Assembly (NCBI RefSeq): GCF_012952065.1 | Contig: NZ_JABCJJ010000023.1 | Span: 1-40,680 of the forward strand | DNA from: Cellulomonas fimi | GTDB lineage: Bacteria; Actinomycetota; Actinomycetes; Actinomycetales; Cellulomonadaceae | Length of the DNA stretch: 40,680 nt | Direction: 5' to 3' | Shown: positions 16,119 to 26,711 of the stretch, one piece after another | How the letters are laid out: each line of letters begins with the position of its first letter | Position numbering within the stretch: the first letter of the stretch is position 1 | The notes under the pieces: model-generated | What the model saw: only the letters and a program-made list of their open reading frames with translations | The model's database searches: none | What the model was told of the DNA's origin: nothing | Translations under genes and position numbers: made by a program

Positions 16119-16125
16119 CGCCCTC

Positions 16126-16941
16126 GTGAACGACGCGCCTATCGGCATCTTCGACTCCGGCGTCGGCGGGCTCACGGTCGCCCGGGCGATCCTCGATCAG
16201 CTGCCTCATGAGTCGCTGCTCTACATCGGGGACACGGCGAACACGCCGTACGGCCCGAAGCCGCTCGCCGCCGTGCGCGCGCACGCGCTCGAGGTCATGG
16301 ACGACCTGGTGGACCAGGGCGTCAAGATGCTCGTCATCGCCTGCAACAGCGCGTCCGCGGCGGTGCTCCGCGACGCGCGTGAGCGGTACACGAGGCGCCA
16401 CGGGCTCCCGGTCGTCGAGGTGATCCTCCCCGCCGCGCGCAGGGCGGTCGCCGCGACGAAGACCGGACGTGTCGGCGTCATCGGGACCCGCGCGACGATC
16501 GAGTCCCACGCCTACGAGGACGCCTTCGCGGTCGCGAGCCGGCTCGAGCTGACCACGCAGGCGTGCCCGCGGTTCGTCGAGCTCGTCGAGGCGGGGATCA
16601 CGTCGGGTCCCGAGGCTCTCGCGGTGGCGCACGAGTACCTCGACCCGGTGCGCGAGGCCGGGGTCGACACCCTGGTGCTCGGCTGCACGCACTACCCGTT
16701 GCTGACCGGCGTGATCTCGTACGTCATGGGAGACGAGGTGACCCTCGTCTCGAGCGCCGAGGAGACGGCCAAGGACGTGTACCGCACGCTCGTCGCGCAC
16801 GACCTCGAGCGGTCCGCGGCGGTCGGCGAGCCGGTGCACCGGTTCCTCGCCACGGGCGACGCGGAGTCGTTCCACCGGCTCGCGCGCCGGTTCCTGGGAC
16901 CCGAGGTGGCGACCGTCGAGGCAGCCAGGGCGGTGCGGTGA
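16126..16941 (+). CDS. murI: Glutamate racemase
   Basis: 271 residues. It interconverts L- and D-glutamate, supplying D-Glu for peptidoglycan, in the cytoplasm. It starts [17 protein letters not shown], with the catalytic Asp in the FDSG motif. Both catalytic cysteines are present, in VIACNSASA and [10 protein letters not shown], and the neighbouring [13 protein letters not shown] and GTRATIES motifs bind substrate. It is translationally coupled to the next gene by a 4-base overlap. Confidence 0.96.
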   Translation: MNDAPIGIFDSGVGGLTVARAILDQLPHESLLYIGDTANTPYGPKPLAAVRAHALEVMDDLVDQGVKMLVIACNSASAAVLRDARERYTRRHGLPVVEVILPAARRAVAATKTGRVGVIGTRATIESHAYEDAFAVASRLELTTQACPRFVELVEAGITSGPEALAVAHEYLDPVREAGVDTLVLGCTHYPLLTGVISYVMGDEVTLVSSAEETAKDVYRTLVAHDLERSAAVGEPVHRFLATGDAESFHRLARRFLGPEVATVEAARAVR

Positions 16942-17726
16942 GGCTCACGGTGGTGGGCTGCGCGGGCTCGTTCCCGAGCGCCGAGTCCGCCGCCTCGAGC
17001 TACCTCGTCGAGGCCGACGACGCCGCGGGCCGCACGTGGCGCGTCGTGCTCGACCTCGGCAACGGCGCGCTCGGCCCGCTCCAGCGGTACTGCGACCCGG
17101 CGGAGCTCGACGCGGTCGCCGTCTCGCACCTGCACGCCGACCACGCCGCCGACCTCGTGGTGCTCGGCGTGTACCGCCGCTACCGCCCGACCGGGCCCTG
17201 CCCGCCGGTGCGGGTGCTCGGGCCGGAGGGCACGACGGAGCGCGTGGCGCAGATGGCGGGTTCGGACCCGGCGACGGACACGTCCGCGCAGTTCGCCGTC
17301 GGCGAGTGGCACGAGGGGGTGCCCGTCGACATCGGTCCGCTGCGGCTCGAGCCGGTCGCGATGCTGCACCCCGTGCCCGCGTTCGGCGTCCGCGTCACCG
17401 GCCCGGCCGAGCACGAGCCGGGTCGTCGCGTCACGCTCGCCTACACCGGTGACACCGACGCGTGCGCCGGGCTCGATGCGCTCGCCACGGGCGTCGACCT
17501 CCTCCTCGCAGAGGCCGGGTTCATCGAGGGGCGCGACGACGCCGCCCGCGGGATCCACCTGACCGGCCGCCGGGCCGGCGAGGCGGCGACGACCGGCGGT
17601 GCCGCGCGACTCGTCCTCACGCACCTCGTGCCCTGGAACGACCCGGCCGTGAGCATGGCCGAGGCCCGGGAGGTCTACGCGGGCCCGATCGAGCTCGCCG
17701 TCCCCGGCGCGGTCTACCGGCTCTGA
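16938..17726 (+). CDS. MBL-fold hydrolase (RNase Z-like superfamily)
   Basis: 262 residues, GTG overlapping the murI stop. N-terminal [25 protein letters not shown], zinc ligands in [11 protein letters not shown], third ligand His in [13 protein letters not shown], aspartate in [10 protein letters not shown] and final histidine in [10 protein letters not shown]. This is the arylsulfatase/RNase Z-like branch, usually found between murI and rph in actinobacteria. The substrate is not established. In this genome the synteny breaks directly after it. Confidence 0.9.
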   Translation: MRLTVVGCAGSFPSAESAASSYLVEADDAAGRTWRVVLDLGNGALGPLQRYCDPAELDAVAVSHLHADHAADLVVLGVYRRYRPTGPCPPVRVLGPEGTTERVAQMAGSDPATDTSAQFAVGEWHEGVPVDIGPLRLEPVAMLHPVPAFGVRVTGPAEHEPGRRVTLAYTGDTDACAGLDALATGVDLLLAEAGFIEGRDDAARGIHLTGRRAGEAATTGGAARLVLTHLVPWNDPAVSMAEAREVYAGPIELAVPGAVYRL

Positions 17727-17912
17727 CCCGAGTGCTCCGATCGCAGGCGTGTCGGGCGCCGCGCTCCGCCGCGCGTCGACATCGGCTCGTGCCGAGGACC
17801 GCGCAAAGCGGGTGAGCTCGCGGGGCGGGCGCCGGGGGCCCGTGTCCGCAGAGCACATGGGTCGCACTCGAGCCAGCCTTCCGAGTCCTCGTGCCGTGTG
17901 TCTGAGGGCCGC

Positions 17913-17933
17913 GCGACGCTCCGTGAGCGTCGC
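17913..17933 (-). terminator. Hairpin at the 3' end of the TetR gene
   Basis: GCGACGCTC-CGT-GAGCGTCGC, a 9-bp perfect stem with a 3-base loop, sits at the TetR stop codon. It can terminate the TetR transcript and perhaps the convergent murI operon. The bases 17727-17912 before it show no gene. Confidence 0.5.
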
Positions 17934-18607
17934 TAGGCGGAGGCTCTCAGGGGCTCGAGGGCGGCGAGGACGAGGTCGAGGCCGAACATGAACTCCTCGG
18001 CCGGGTCGAAGCCGGCAGCGACGAGCGCCGCGGCGGACTCGTTGAGGTAGGGGAACTCGTCAGGAGGAAGCTGGGGCAGGAAGACGTCCTCGATGATGTC
18101 CGCGAGCTCATCGGCGGTGTCGAACGGCAGGCTGGCTTCCTGCAGGGCAAACCCGTAGATGTAGCTGTCGAGCAACCAGTTGGCGTGCGTCGCCATCAGA
18201 ACCGGGAAGCCGGCCCTCCGCAGGCAGGCGGTGACCGCCTCGTGGTGGCGGAGGTTCGCGGGCCCCGGCGATGTCCGCGACTCGATCAGGCCGTTCGCCC
18301 ACGGGTGGCGTGCCAGGACCTGTCGGGCGGAGACCGCCCGCCGTCGCATCGCCGACTGCCAGTCGGTCTCCTCGGGCGGGAGCTCGATCTCCTCGTACAC
18401 GGCGTCGATCATGGCGTCCAGCAGCTCCTCCTTGCTCGCCACGTAGTGGTAGAGCGACATCGCGCCCGCGCCGAGCGCGCCGGCCAGCCGGCGCATGCTC
18501 AGCCCGTCGACCCCCTCGCGGTCGGCGAGCCGGATCGCCTCGACCACCACCCGCTGCTTGCTCAGTCCCGCGTCTGACGCGACCTGGCGTTGTTCCCTCG
18601 CGGACAC
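17933..18607 (-). CDS. TetR family transcriptional repressor
   Basis: 224 residues. The GTG at 18607 is chosen for its AAGGAG upstream. The DNA-binding domain covers about residues 10-60: VVVEAIRLADREGVDGLSMRRL, then the recognition region AGAMSLYHYVASKEELLDAM. The remaining helices, with PWANGLIESR and NWLLDSYIYGFALQE, match the TetR class C-terminal ligand domain (tetracycline-repressor C-like). It is divergent from the oxidoreductase gene across a region with three GTAC-type repeats, so it very probably represses both. Confidence 0.92.
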   Translation of the reverse strand: MSAREQRQVASDAGLSKQRVVVEAIRLADREGVDGLSMRRLAGALGAGAMSLYHYVASKEELLDAMIDAVYEEIELPPEETDWQSAMRRRAVSARQVLARHPWANGLIESRTSPGPANLRHHEAVTACLRRAGFPVLMATHANWLLDSYIYGFALQEASLPFDTADELADIIEDVFLPQLPPDEFPYLNESAAALVAAGFDPAEEFMFGLDLVLAALEPLRASA

Positions 18608-18644
18608 AGATCGTCTCCTTGCTCCCTCGAACGGCTTGACAACC

Positions 18645-18687
18645 GTACAGCGTACGAGCACAGTACAGTGTACGACGTACGGTGTAC
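18645..18687. promoter_or_regulatory. Three tandem TetR operator candidates
   Basis: GTACAGCGTAC (18645-18655), GTACAGTGTAC (18663-18673) and GTACGGTGTAC (18677-18687) are three copies of GTAC-RGY-GTAC, each an inverted repeat with a 3-base centre. A TTGACA -35-like box at 18636-18641 abuts the first. The cluster sits between the divergent TetR and oxidoreductase genes. Confidence 0.75.
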
Positions 18688-18727
18688 GAGCCAGCGGGGG
18701 CCGCGGCTCCGACGTGAGGAGGCTTCT

Positions 18728-19768
18728 ATGGGAACCGAACAGGGATCGAGTGCCGGAGCGCGCCTGGTGCTGGGCGCGAGTCCGGGCGGGGCGGCGACGA
18801 TGCGGGCCGCCGTCCAGCACCGCTACGGCCTGCCCTCAGTGCTCGAGACGTCCGAGGTCGGGCTACCGATGCCCGGGCGAGGCGATGTGCTCGTCCAGGT
18901 GGGCGCGGCCTCAGTACATCCCGGCGACTACTTCGTCATGACCGGCGAGCCGTACATGGTGCGCCTGGCGTTCGGGCTCCGCCGGCCGCGCCACGGCATC
19001 CCTGGCATGGACCTCGCCGGCGTGGTGGCCGCGGTCGGGAAGGATGTCACCGCTTTCCGCCCCGGCGACAAGGTGTTCGGCTGGAGCACCGCGGGAGCGC
19101 TCGCGGAGTACGCCTGCGTCCCGGCGCACAAGCTCGTGTCCGTGCCTGCCACCCTGTCGGTGGTGGACGCGGCAGCGGTGCCCACGTCGGCCATGACGGC
19201 GTTGCAGGCATTGCGTGACATCGCGAACGTCCGACCGGGCCAGACGGTGCTGGTCACGGGCGCGTCGGGCGGCGTGGGCTCCTTCGCCGTACAGATCGCC
19301 AAGGCGTTCGGCGCCGAGGTGACGGGGGTGTGCAGCACCCGCAACGTCGACCTGGTCCGGTCGCTCGGTGCCGACCACGTCGTCGACTACTCGAGGACCG
19401 ACTTCACCCGCACCGATGATCGCTACGACGTCATCCTCGACAACGTGGAAGCCCAGCCCCTGGCTGCTGTCCGCCGAGCGCTGGCGCCCGCCGGCACCCT
19501 CATCCCCAACAGCGGACGCGGCGGCCGCTGGTTCGGCCCCCTCGGTCGGATCGTCCGAGCGCGCGCGCTGTCCGGGTTCACCCGTCAGCGGCTGAGGCCC
19601 TTCACGTCGGTCGGGAAGCGCCAGGACCTGCTCACCCTGGTCGACCTCCTCGCGACCGGGCAGGTCACGCCCGTCATCGACCGTACCTACCCCCTCGACG
19701 AAGCAGCCGACGCCCTGCGCTACGTCGGGGCCGGCCACACCCGAGGGAAGGTCGTCGTCACCGTCTGA
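18728..19768 (+). CDS. NADPH:quinone reductase-like MDR oxidoreductase
   Basis: 346 residues; ATG at 18728 after GAGGAGG. The medium-chain dehydrogenase body begins at MRAAVQHRYG (about residue 25), so the first 24 residues are an unusual extension. Motifs: PGMDLAGVVAAVG, FRPGDKVFGW, VPTSAMTALQAL, nucleotide-binding VLVTGASGGVGSFAVQIAKAFG and the C-terminal GKVVVTV. It lacks the structural zinc cysteines, as in QOR-type enzymes, which reduce quinones or enones with NADPH. It is controlled by the divergent TetR regulator and probably has a detoxification role. Confidence 0.9.
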   Translation: MGTEQGSSAGARLVLGASPGGAATMRAAVQHRYGLPSVLETSEVGLPMPGRGDVLVQVGAASVHPGDYFVMTGEPYMVRLAFGLRRPRHGIPGMDLAGVVAAVGKDVTAFRPGDKVFGWSTAGALAEYACVPAHKLVSVPATLSVVDAAAVPTSAMTALQALRDIANVRPGQTVLVTGASGGVGSFAVQIAKAFGAEVTGVCSTRNVDLVRSLGADHVVDYSRTDFTRTDDRYDVILDNVEAQPLAAVRRALAPAGTLIPNSGRGGRWFGPLGRIVRARALSGFTRQRLRPFTSVGKRQDLLTLVDLLATGQVTPVIDRTYPLDEAADALRYVGAGHTRGKVVVTV

Positions 19769-19864
19769 CGACCGGACCGACGAGAACGACCCCACCCGTG
19801 CGTATGCGCGCCCAGACCTGCCGCCACTCCGGCGGACGGACCGCTCCTCTCGAAAGAAGAACCG

Positions 19865-20335
19865 ATGACCATCCGAACGAACACCCCGAAACTGCTCGAC
19901 GACCCGCCGGTCCCCGTGCAGGCCACGCTCGCGGCAGCCTGGACCAGCCTCATGTTCCTCGTCATCTACATCGACTACTTCCACCTCTACCAGCCGGGGG
20001 AGATCGACGTGATCCGGGGTGGCGACATCTTTGCGTTCGACATCACCCCGACGTTGATGACCATCATCTTCGTGGTCATAGGGATCCCGGCCCTCATGGT
20101 GATGCTCTCCAGGACGCTGCCCGCCCGGGTGAACCGCGCCACGAACCTCGTCGTGGCATCGCTCTACATCCCGGTCATGGTGTTCAACGCGGCAGGGGCG
20201 TCCTGGGACTGGGCCTTCTACTACGCCCTCACCATCGGGCTCGAGGTGCTGATCCTGGCCTTCATCCTGCGCGCCGCCTGGACCTGGCCCCGCGGCGCGG
20301 CGTCGCGGCCGGGGTGGGTAGCGACATCGCGCTGA
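19865..20335 (+). CDS. DUF6326-like four-helix membrane protein
   Basis: 156 residues. The hydrophobic pattern gives four transmembrane helices. Key stretches are WTSLMFLVIYIDYFHLYQPGE, LMTIIFVVIGIPALMVML, NLVVASLYIPVMVFN and a closing AWTWPRG. This matches my memory of DUF6326. The ribosome binding site (GAAAGAAG) is weak. It lies 96 bases after the oxidoreductase gene on the same strand, so it is probably part of the TetR-controlled unit, and ends 7 bases before the convergent aldo/keto reductase. Confidence 0.75.
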   Translation: MTIRTNTPKLLDDPPVPVQATLAAAWTSLMFLVIYIDYFHLYQPGEIDVIRGGDIFAFDITPTLMTIIFVVIGIPALMVMLSRTLPARVNRATNLVVASLYIPVMVFNAAGASWDWAFYYALTIGLEVLILAFILRAAWTWPRGAASRPGWVATSR

Positions 20336-20342
20336 TCCAGGA

Positions 20343-21275
20343 TCAGGGCACCGTGTATCCGGCGGTGCGGAACAGCTCGTACCACTCGGCCCTGGTGAGC
20401 GGCAGGTCTGAGCCCTGTGCCGCACCGGCGACACGCTCAGGGGTGGTCGTGCCGAGGACGACCTGCATGCCCGCCGGGTGTCTCGTGATCCACGCGGTGG
20501 CCACCGCGATGGCCGGGACGTCGTACTGCGCCGCCAGCCGGTCGATCACCGCGTTCAGCTCGGGGTACTCGGGGTTGCCCAGGAACGGCCCGGTGAAGAA
20601 GCCGGCCTGGAACGGCGACCACGCCTGGACGGTGATGTCGTGCAGCCGGCAGTAGTCGAGCAGGCCTGAGCCGTCCCGCACGACGGACTGGTCGAGGTTC
20701 GCCATGTTGGCCGCGACACCCTGCGCCACCAACGGCGCGTGCGTGATCGACAGCTGCAGCTGATTCGCCACCAGCGGCTGGCTCACCGAGCGCTTGAGCA
20801 GCTCGATCTGGGCCGGCGTGTGGTTCGAGACCCCGAAGGCCCTCACCTTGCCTGCCGACTCGAGCTCGTCGAACGCGCGCGCCACCTCGTCCGGCTCGAC
20901 GAGCGCGTCAGGGCGATGCAGGAGCAGCACGTCGATGCGGTCGGTGCCGAGCGCCTCCAGCGAGCCGTTCACCGACTCGATCAGGTGCTCGTAGGAGAAG
21001 TCGAAGTACGGGCCGTCGGGGACGATCCCTGCCTTGGTCTGGATCGTCCAGGCATCACGCTCGGACGGCGTCAGCTGCATCGCCTCGGCCCACCGGCGCT
21101 CACAGCCGTGCAGGGTGTCGCCGTAGACGTCGGCGTGGTCGACCATGTCGATGCCGCCGTCGCGCGCGGTCCGGACCAGGGTGCGGACCTCGTCGTCCGA
21201 CTTCCCGTCGATGCGCATGAGGCCCAGGACGACGTTCGAGGCCGACATCCCGTGGGCCAGGTCGATGCTGCGCAT
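20343..21275 (-). CDS. Aldo/keto reductase
   Basis: 310 residues; ATG at 21275 with AGGAG. TIM-barrel NADPH-dependent reductase of the YdhF type: GLMRIDGKSDDEV, the catalytic Asp/Tyr segment GIDMVDHADVYGD, catalytic Lys in WTIQTKAGIV, His in VLLLHRPDALVEP, then VRAFGVSNHTP and the coenzyme-binding VVLGTTTPERV. It reduces aldehydes or ketones; the specific substrate is not deducible. It closes the cassette separating the MBL gene from rph. Confidence 0.93.
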   Translation of the reverse strand: MRSIDLAHGMSASNVVLGLMRIDGKSDDEVRTLVRTARDGGIDMVDHADVYGDTLHGCERRWAEAMQLTPSERDAWTIQTKAGIVPDGPYFDFSYEHLIESVNGSLEALGTDRIDVLLLHRPDALVEPDEVARAFDELESAGKVRAFGVSNHTPAQIELLKRSVSQPLVANQLQLSITHAPLVAQGVAANMANLDQSVVRDGSGLLDYCRLHDITVQAWSPFQAGFFTGPFLGNPEYPELNAVIDRLAAQYDVPAIAVATAWITRHPAGMQVVLGTTTPERVAGAAQGSDLPLTRAEWYELFRTAGYTVP

Positions 21276-21338
21276 GTCAACTCCTGTGAGGTCGGACGTT
21301 CTCGCGGACCCCCGCCGTCGAGGTCGCTCGAACGAGAA

Positions 21339-21377
21339 GACCGAGGACCCCGACCGAGGACCCCGACCGAGGACCCC
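21339..21377. repeat. Three 13-bp tandem repeats upstream of rph
   Basis: GACCGAGGACCCC occurs three times exactly (21339-21351, 21352-21364, 21365-21377). It lies between the aldo/keto reductase and the rph promoter, at the right edge of the inserted cassette. Confidence 0.8.
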
Positions 21378-21423
21378 GTCAGCATGCAGCACCCCGCGCA
21401 GCGGGACCAGCGCGACCCCCGGA

Positions 21424-21429
21424 TAGGCT
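21424..21429 (+). promoter_or_regulatory. rph: -10 box of a leaderless promoter (rph)
   Basis: TAGGCT ends 7 bases before ATG 21437. Confidence 0.6.
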
Positions 21430-21436
21430 CGGACGC

Positions 21437-22204
21437 ATGACCACGCCCACCACCGACACGTCCGCGCGCTCCGACGGCCGCCGTCCCGACGAGCTCCGCC
21501 CGGTCACGATCACCCGCCGCTGGCTCGACGCAGGCGAGGGCAGCGTCCTGGTCGAGTTCGGCGGCACCAAGGTGCTCTGCGTCGCTTCGTTCACCGAGGG
21601 GGTCCCGCGCTGGAAGAAGGGGTCCGGCCAGGGCTGGGTCACCGCGGAGTACGCGATGCTCCCGCGCGCGACGTCCACGCGGTCGGACCGCGAGTCGGTC
21701 AAGGGACGCGTGGGTGGCCGGACCCACGAGATCTCGCGCCTGATCGGCCGCTCGCTGCGCGCCGTCGTCGACGTCTCGGCGCTGGGGGAGAACACGCTCG
21801 TCCTCGACTGCGACGTGCTCCAGGCCGACGGCGGCACCCGGACCGCGGCGATCACCGGTGCCTGGGTGGCGCTGGCCGACGCCGTCGCGTGGGGTCAGCG
21901 TCGGGGCGCCATCAAGGGCTCCAGGCCGGTGCTGCGCGACTCGGTCGCCGCGGTGAGCGTCGGCATCGTCGACGGCGTCCCGGTGCTCGACCTGCCCTAC
22001 GTCGAGGACGTGCGCGCGGAGACCGACATGAACGTCGTCGTGACCGGCTCGGGCCTGTTCGTCGAGGTCCAGGGCACGGCCGAGCAGGCGCCCTTCGACC
22101 GGCGCGAGCTCGACGCCATGCTCGAGCTCGCGGCCGCGGGCACCACCGAGCTCACCCGTCTCCAGCAGCTCGCGCTCGCGACGGACCCCGCCCCGCGACC
22201 GTGA
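21437..22204 (+). CDS. rph: Ribonuclease PH
   Basis: 255 residues. A phosphorolytic 3'-5' exoribonuclease that trims tRNA 3' ends. Typical landmarks: [63 protein letters not shown] (phosphate-binding arginines), [19 protein letters not shown] and [18 protein letters not shown]. Full length. It is coupled to rdgB by a 4-base overlap. Confidence 0.97.
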   Translation: MTTPTTDTSARSDGRRPDELRPVTITRRWLDAGEGSVLVEFGGTKVLCVASFTEGVPRWKKGSGQGWVTAEYAMLPRATSTRSDRESVKGRVGGRTHEISRLIGRSLRAVVDVSALGENTLVLDCDVLQADGGTRTAAITGAWVALADAVAWGQRRGAIKGSRPVLRDSVAAVSVGIVDGVPVLDLPYVEDVRAETDMNVVVTGSGLFVEVQGTAEQAPFDRRELDAMLELAAAGTTELTRLQQLALATDPAPRP

Positions 22205-22875
22205 CCGGGTCGGCTCGCGTCGTGCTGGCCACGCACAACGCGCACAAGATCGGCGAGCTCCGCGCGATCCTCGCGCCGCTCCTGCCCGACCTCGCACCCG
22301 AGCACGTCGTCGGGGCGGGCGACGTCGGCGCGTCGGAGCCGGTCGAGGACGGCCTCACGTTCGCCGCGAACGCGCTGATCAAGGCGCGTGCGCTCGCGGC
22401 GTTCACGGGGCTGCCCGCGATCGCCGACGACTCGGGCCTCGCGGTGGACGTGCTCGGCGGGGCCCCGGGGATCTTCTCGGCGCGGTGGGCCGGGCGGCAC
22501 GGCGACGACCGGGCGAACCTCGAGCTGCTCCTGGCGCAGCTGTCCGACGTCGCGCCCGAGCACCGCGGCGCCCAGTTCGTGTGCGCCGCCGCCCTGGTGC
22601 TCCCCGACGGGTCCGAGCACGTCGAGCACGGGTTCCTGCGGGGGTCGCTCGCGACCGCGCCACGCGGTGGGCACGGGTTCGGGTACGACCCCGTCCTCGT
22701 GCCGACCGGGTCGAACCGCACGACCGCGGAGCTCGCGCCGGGCGAGAAGAACGCGATCTCGCACCGCGGCGAGGCGTTCCGTGCGCTGGCCCCGGTGATC
22801 GCGGCCGTGCTCAGCGGCGAGCCGCTCCCGGCCCCGAGCCCGCGGGCGGTCCGGTCCGCCGACGAGCCGCGCTGA
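22201..22875 (+). CDS. rdgB: Non-canonical purine NTP pyrophosphatase (RdgB/HAM1)
   Basis: 224 residues, GTG overlapping the rph stop. It hydrolyses dITP, ITP and XTP to monophosphates. Motifs: [64 protein letters not shown] and [14 protein letters not shown]. The last 20 residues are a variable tail. Its 3' end overlaps the convergent DUF3054 gene by 65 bases. Confidence 0.96.
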   Translation: MTGSARVVLATHNAHKIGELRAILAPLLPDLAPEHVVGAGDVGASEPVEDGLTFAANALIKARALAAFTGLPAIADDSGLAVDVLGGAPGIFSARWAGRHGDDRANLELLLAQLSDVAPEHRGAQFVCAAALVLPDGSEHVEHGFLRGSLATAPRGGHGFGYDPVLVPTGSNRTTAELAPGEKNAISHRGEAFRALAPVIAAVLSGEPLPAPSPRAVRSADEPR

Positions 22876-23278
22876 TCCCGACGACGACGCCGCGCCAGCC
22901 GATGATCAGCAGCCCGAGCGCCGCCGCCGCGACCGCGAGGAACGCCGGGGCGCGGCCGTCGCCCGCGAGCCCGCGCAGCACCATGCCGAGCCCCCACGTC
23001 AGCGCCCAGATCGCGACCCCGCGCGGCCAGAGCTGCGCCGGCGCGCGCCACGCCCGGGTGACGACCCAGGCGACGACGAGGGCCGCGAGGAAGGGCCAGG
23101 CGATCCGCGCGACGTCGGCCAGGGCGTCGTCGCCGGAGTGCGAGGCGCGGCCGGCGACGGCGAACACCAGGACGCCGACCGCGTCGGCGGCCGCGGCGAG
23201 TCCCGCGCGGACGCGCCGAGGCGGTCCGGAGCGGGGTTCGGCGGGTGCGGTCGGGGAGTGCGAGGTGGTCGCGGCCAT
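22811..23278 (-). CDS. DUF3054 membrane protein
   Basis: 155 residues. The ATG at 23278 is supported by TAGGTT 7 bases upstream on the minus strand (leaderless). Four hydrophobic segments: VGVLVFAVAGRASH, then AWPFLAALVVAWVVTR, then WALTWGLGMVLRGL and FLAVAAAALGLLIIGWRG. The GRxSH, WPFL, TR and GWR residues are DUF3054 hallmarks. Function unknown. It overlaps rdgB tail-to-tail. Confidence 0.85.
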   Translation of the reverse strand: MAATTSHSPTAPAEPRSGPPRRVRAGLAAAADAVGVLVFAVAGRASHSGDDALADVARIAWPFLAALVVAWVVTRAWRAPAQLWPRGVAIWALTWGLGMVLRGLAGDGRAPAFLAVAAAALGLLIIGWRGVVVGISAARRRTGPPAGSGPGAARR

Positions 23279-23285
23279 GACGCCG

Positions 23286-23291
23286 AACCTA
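23286..23291 (-). promoter_or_regulatory. -10 box of a leaderless promoter (DUF3054)
   Basis: Minus-strand TAGGTT followed by 7 bases and ATG 23278. Confidence 0.6.
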
Positions 23292-23335
23292 CTCGCCCCG
23301 CCGCGTGGGCCGGTCACCTCCGGGTGGGAGGTCCG

Positions 23336-25003
<1,668 letters not shown>

Positions 25004-25316
25004 CCGCGTCTCGGTCGGGGTGCTCGACGCCGAGATCGTCCTCGTCGCGCGCTCCCGCACCGTTACGATCGAGCCCGATCCCCTCGCGACGCTCGCGATC
25101 GTCACCATCGAGGGCGCCGCGCTCCTCGCGGCGGTCGAGGGCCCTGAGCACCTGAACTGCCTCGTGAACGAGCCGTCGACCGGTTCCTCGCGCTCGTGCG
25201 GGCGGACGCGCACTGACATCGGATGGGACATCGGAGGGGCCTTCCATGGACGTCGCCCGCACAGAGCCGACCTGCGGGGCCGGTGCTGCCCCGCCTCCGG
25301 GACCGGGATCGTCGCC
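25004..25316. other. Stretch with no convincing gene
   Basis: An open frame continues in phase with the CoA-transferase downstream, reading VLDAEIVLVARSRTVTIEPD and onward. Its codon pattern is coding-like until about 25140, but it has no recognisable domain or ribosome binding site. It may be a decayed short gene or an unusual leader; a TACGAT box at 25064-25069 could be a promoter. Confidence 0.35.
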
Positions 25317-26690
25317 GTGCTGACCCGCGGCGAGCGCGCCGTCCTGCTCGGGCTTCAGCCGGACCTCGGACCGGACGCGTTCGAGGACCGTCTCTCACTC
25401 GTCGGGCACGGTTTCCTGCGATCCGCGTTCGCGGTGTCCGAGCTGGCGACGGCGTCGCTGTCTGCGGTCGCCCTCGCGCTCTCCGAGCTCGGCGACCGCC
25501 TCGGGCACGACCGTGCGGTCGAGGTCGACCGGGAGCTGTGCGACGCGTGGTTCGGCCTCCACGTCCGACCGATCGGATGGACCGCGCCGTCGGCGTGGGA
25601 TCCGCTCTCGGGAGTCTTCGCGACGGTCGAGGGCTCGTGGATCCGCACCCACGCCAATGCGCCTCGTCATCGAAGCGCGCTGCTGACCGTCCTGGGTTGC
25701 GACCCGGATCAGCAGGCCGTCGCGAGAGCCATCCGGTCCTGGCGCGCCGAGGAGCTGGAGACGGCGATCATCGAGCGAGGCGGTGCCGCGGCCGCGTTGC
25801 GCACCGCCGCGGACTGGAAGCGCTCACCTGCCGGGCAGGCCGTCACGGCCGAGCCGCTCGTGAGGGCGCAGGCGGGCACGCGTCGCGACGGACCGTCCGC
25901 GTGGAGCCCCACCCCCACCCGGCCGCTCCGCGGTCTTCGCGTGCTGGACCTCACGCGCGTGATCGCGGGGCCGGCGTGCACGCAGGTGCTCGCCGGGCTC
26001 GGGGCGGATGTGCTGCGGATCGACCCGCCCGGGTGGGACGAACCGGCGGTGCTGCCCCTCGTGATGTGGAACAAGCGCTCGGCGCGTCTCGACGCGAAGG
26101 AGCCCGCCGGGGCGGCGCGGCTCCGCGACCTGCTCGCCGAGGCTGACGTCCTGGTGCACGGCTACCGCGCCGGCGCGCTCGACCGGCTCGGGTTGCCGTT
26201 CGCGGAGCGACAGCGGATCCGGCCCGGGCTGATCGAGGTCAGCGAACGGGCCTACGGCTGGAGCGGCCCGTGGGCAGAGCGGCGCGGGTTCGACTCCCTC
26301 GCTCAGTTCGCCACGGGCATCGCTCACACCGGGATGGTCTCGTCCGGCAGGCGCGAGCCGCTGTCGCTGCCCGTCCAGGCACTCGACTGGGCGACGGGGT
26401 ACCTCGCGGCAGCCTGCGCCCTCACCGGTCTCGTCCGGCGGGTCGACACCGGCGCCGGATCGTCCTGGCACCTGTCGCTCGCACGGACCGCGCACGAGCT
26501 GCGACGACTCGATCGAGCCCCCGCGGTCGACGAGCTCTCCGCCGAGGCCCGGGAGCCACCGTCCCAGGTCGTCTCGACCCCGCACGGACAGGTGGCACTC
26601 GCCTCCTCACCGATCCGCGTGGGGGCAGCAGCCCTCGACCACTCCCGAGTCACCACGACACTCGGCATCCATCGGCCGGAGTGGCGGTGA
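25317..26690 (+). CDS. CaiB/BaiF family (class III) CoA-transferase
   Basis: 457 residues from GTG 25317; the true start is uncertain, since there is no clear ribosome binding site and the frame stays open upstream. The N-terminal half has FAVSELATASLSAVALALSE as in the longer actinobacterial members. The CoA-transferase domain proper begins at LRGLRVLDLTRVIAGPACTQ and contains LAGLGADVLRIDPP, WNKRSARLDAKEP, DVLVHGYRAGALDRLG and ALDWATGYLAAACAL with the catalytic aspartate. It transfers CoA between carboxylic acids; the substrate is not evident and no pathway partner is adjacent. Confidence 0.88.
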   Translation: MLTRGERAVLLGLQPDLGPDAFEDRLSLVGHGFLRSAFAVSELATASLSAVALALSELGDRLGHDRAVEVDRELCDAWFGLHVRPIGWTAPSAWDPLSGVFATVEGSWIRTHANAPRHRSALLTVLGCDPDQQAVARAIRSWRAEELETAIIERGGAAAALRTAADWKRSPAGQAVTAEPLVRAQAGTRRDGPSAWSPTPTRPLRGLRVLDLTRVIAGPACTQVLAGLGADVLRIDPPGWDEPAVLPLVMWNKRSARLDAKEPAGAARLRDLLAEADVLVHGYRAGALDRLGLPFAERQRIRPGLIEVSERAYGWSGPWAERRGFDSLAQFATGIAHTGMVSSGRREPLSLPVQALDWATGYLAAACALTGLVRRVDTGAGSSWHLSLARTAHELRRLDRAPAVDELSAEAREPPSQVVSTPHGQVALASSPIRVGAAALDHSRVTTTLGIHRPEWR

Positions 26691-26711
26691 TGCCTGCACC
26701 TCCGGCACCTG

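Noticed and set aside
16054-16125. Upstream GTG start for MurI
   Set aside because: It would add a repeat-encoded Pro/Ser extension; the leaderless -10 at 16113 and family length favour GTG 16126.
18636-18669. A full sigma-70 promoter TTGACA + TACAGT for the TetR/oxidoreductase gap
   Set aside because: The spacer would be 22 bases; no suitable -10 at 16-18 bases was found, so only the -35-like box is noted.
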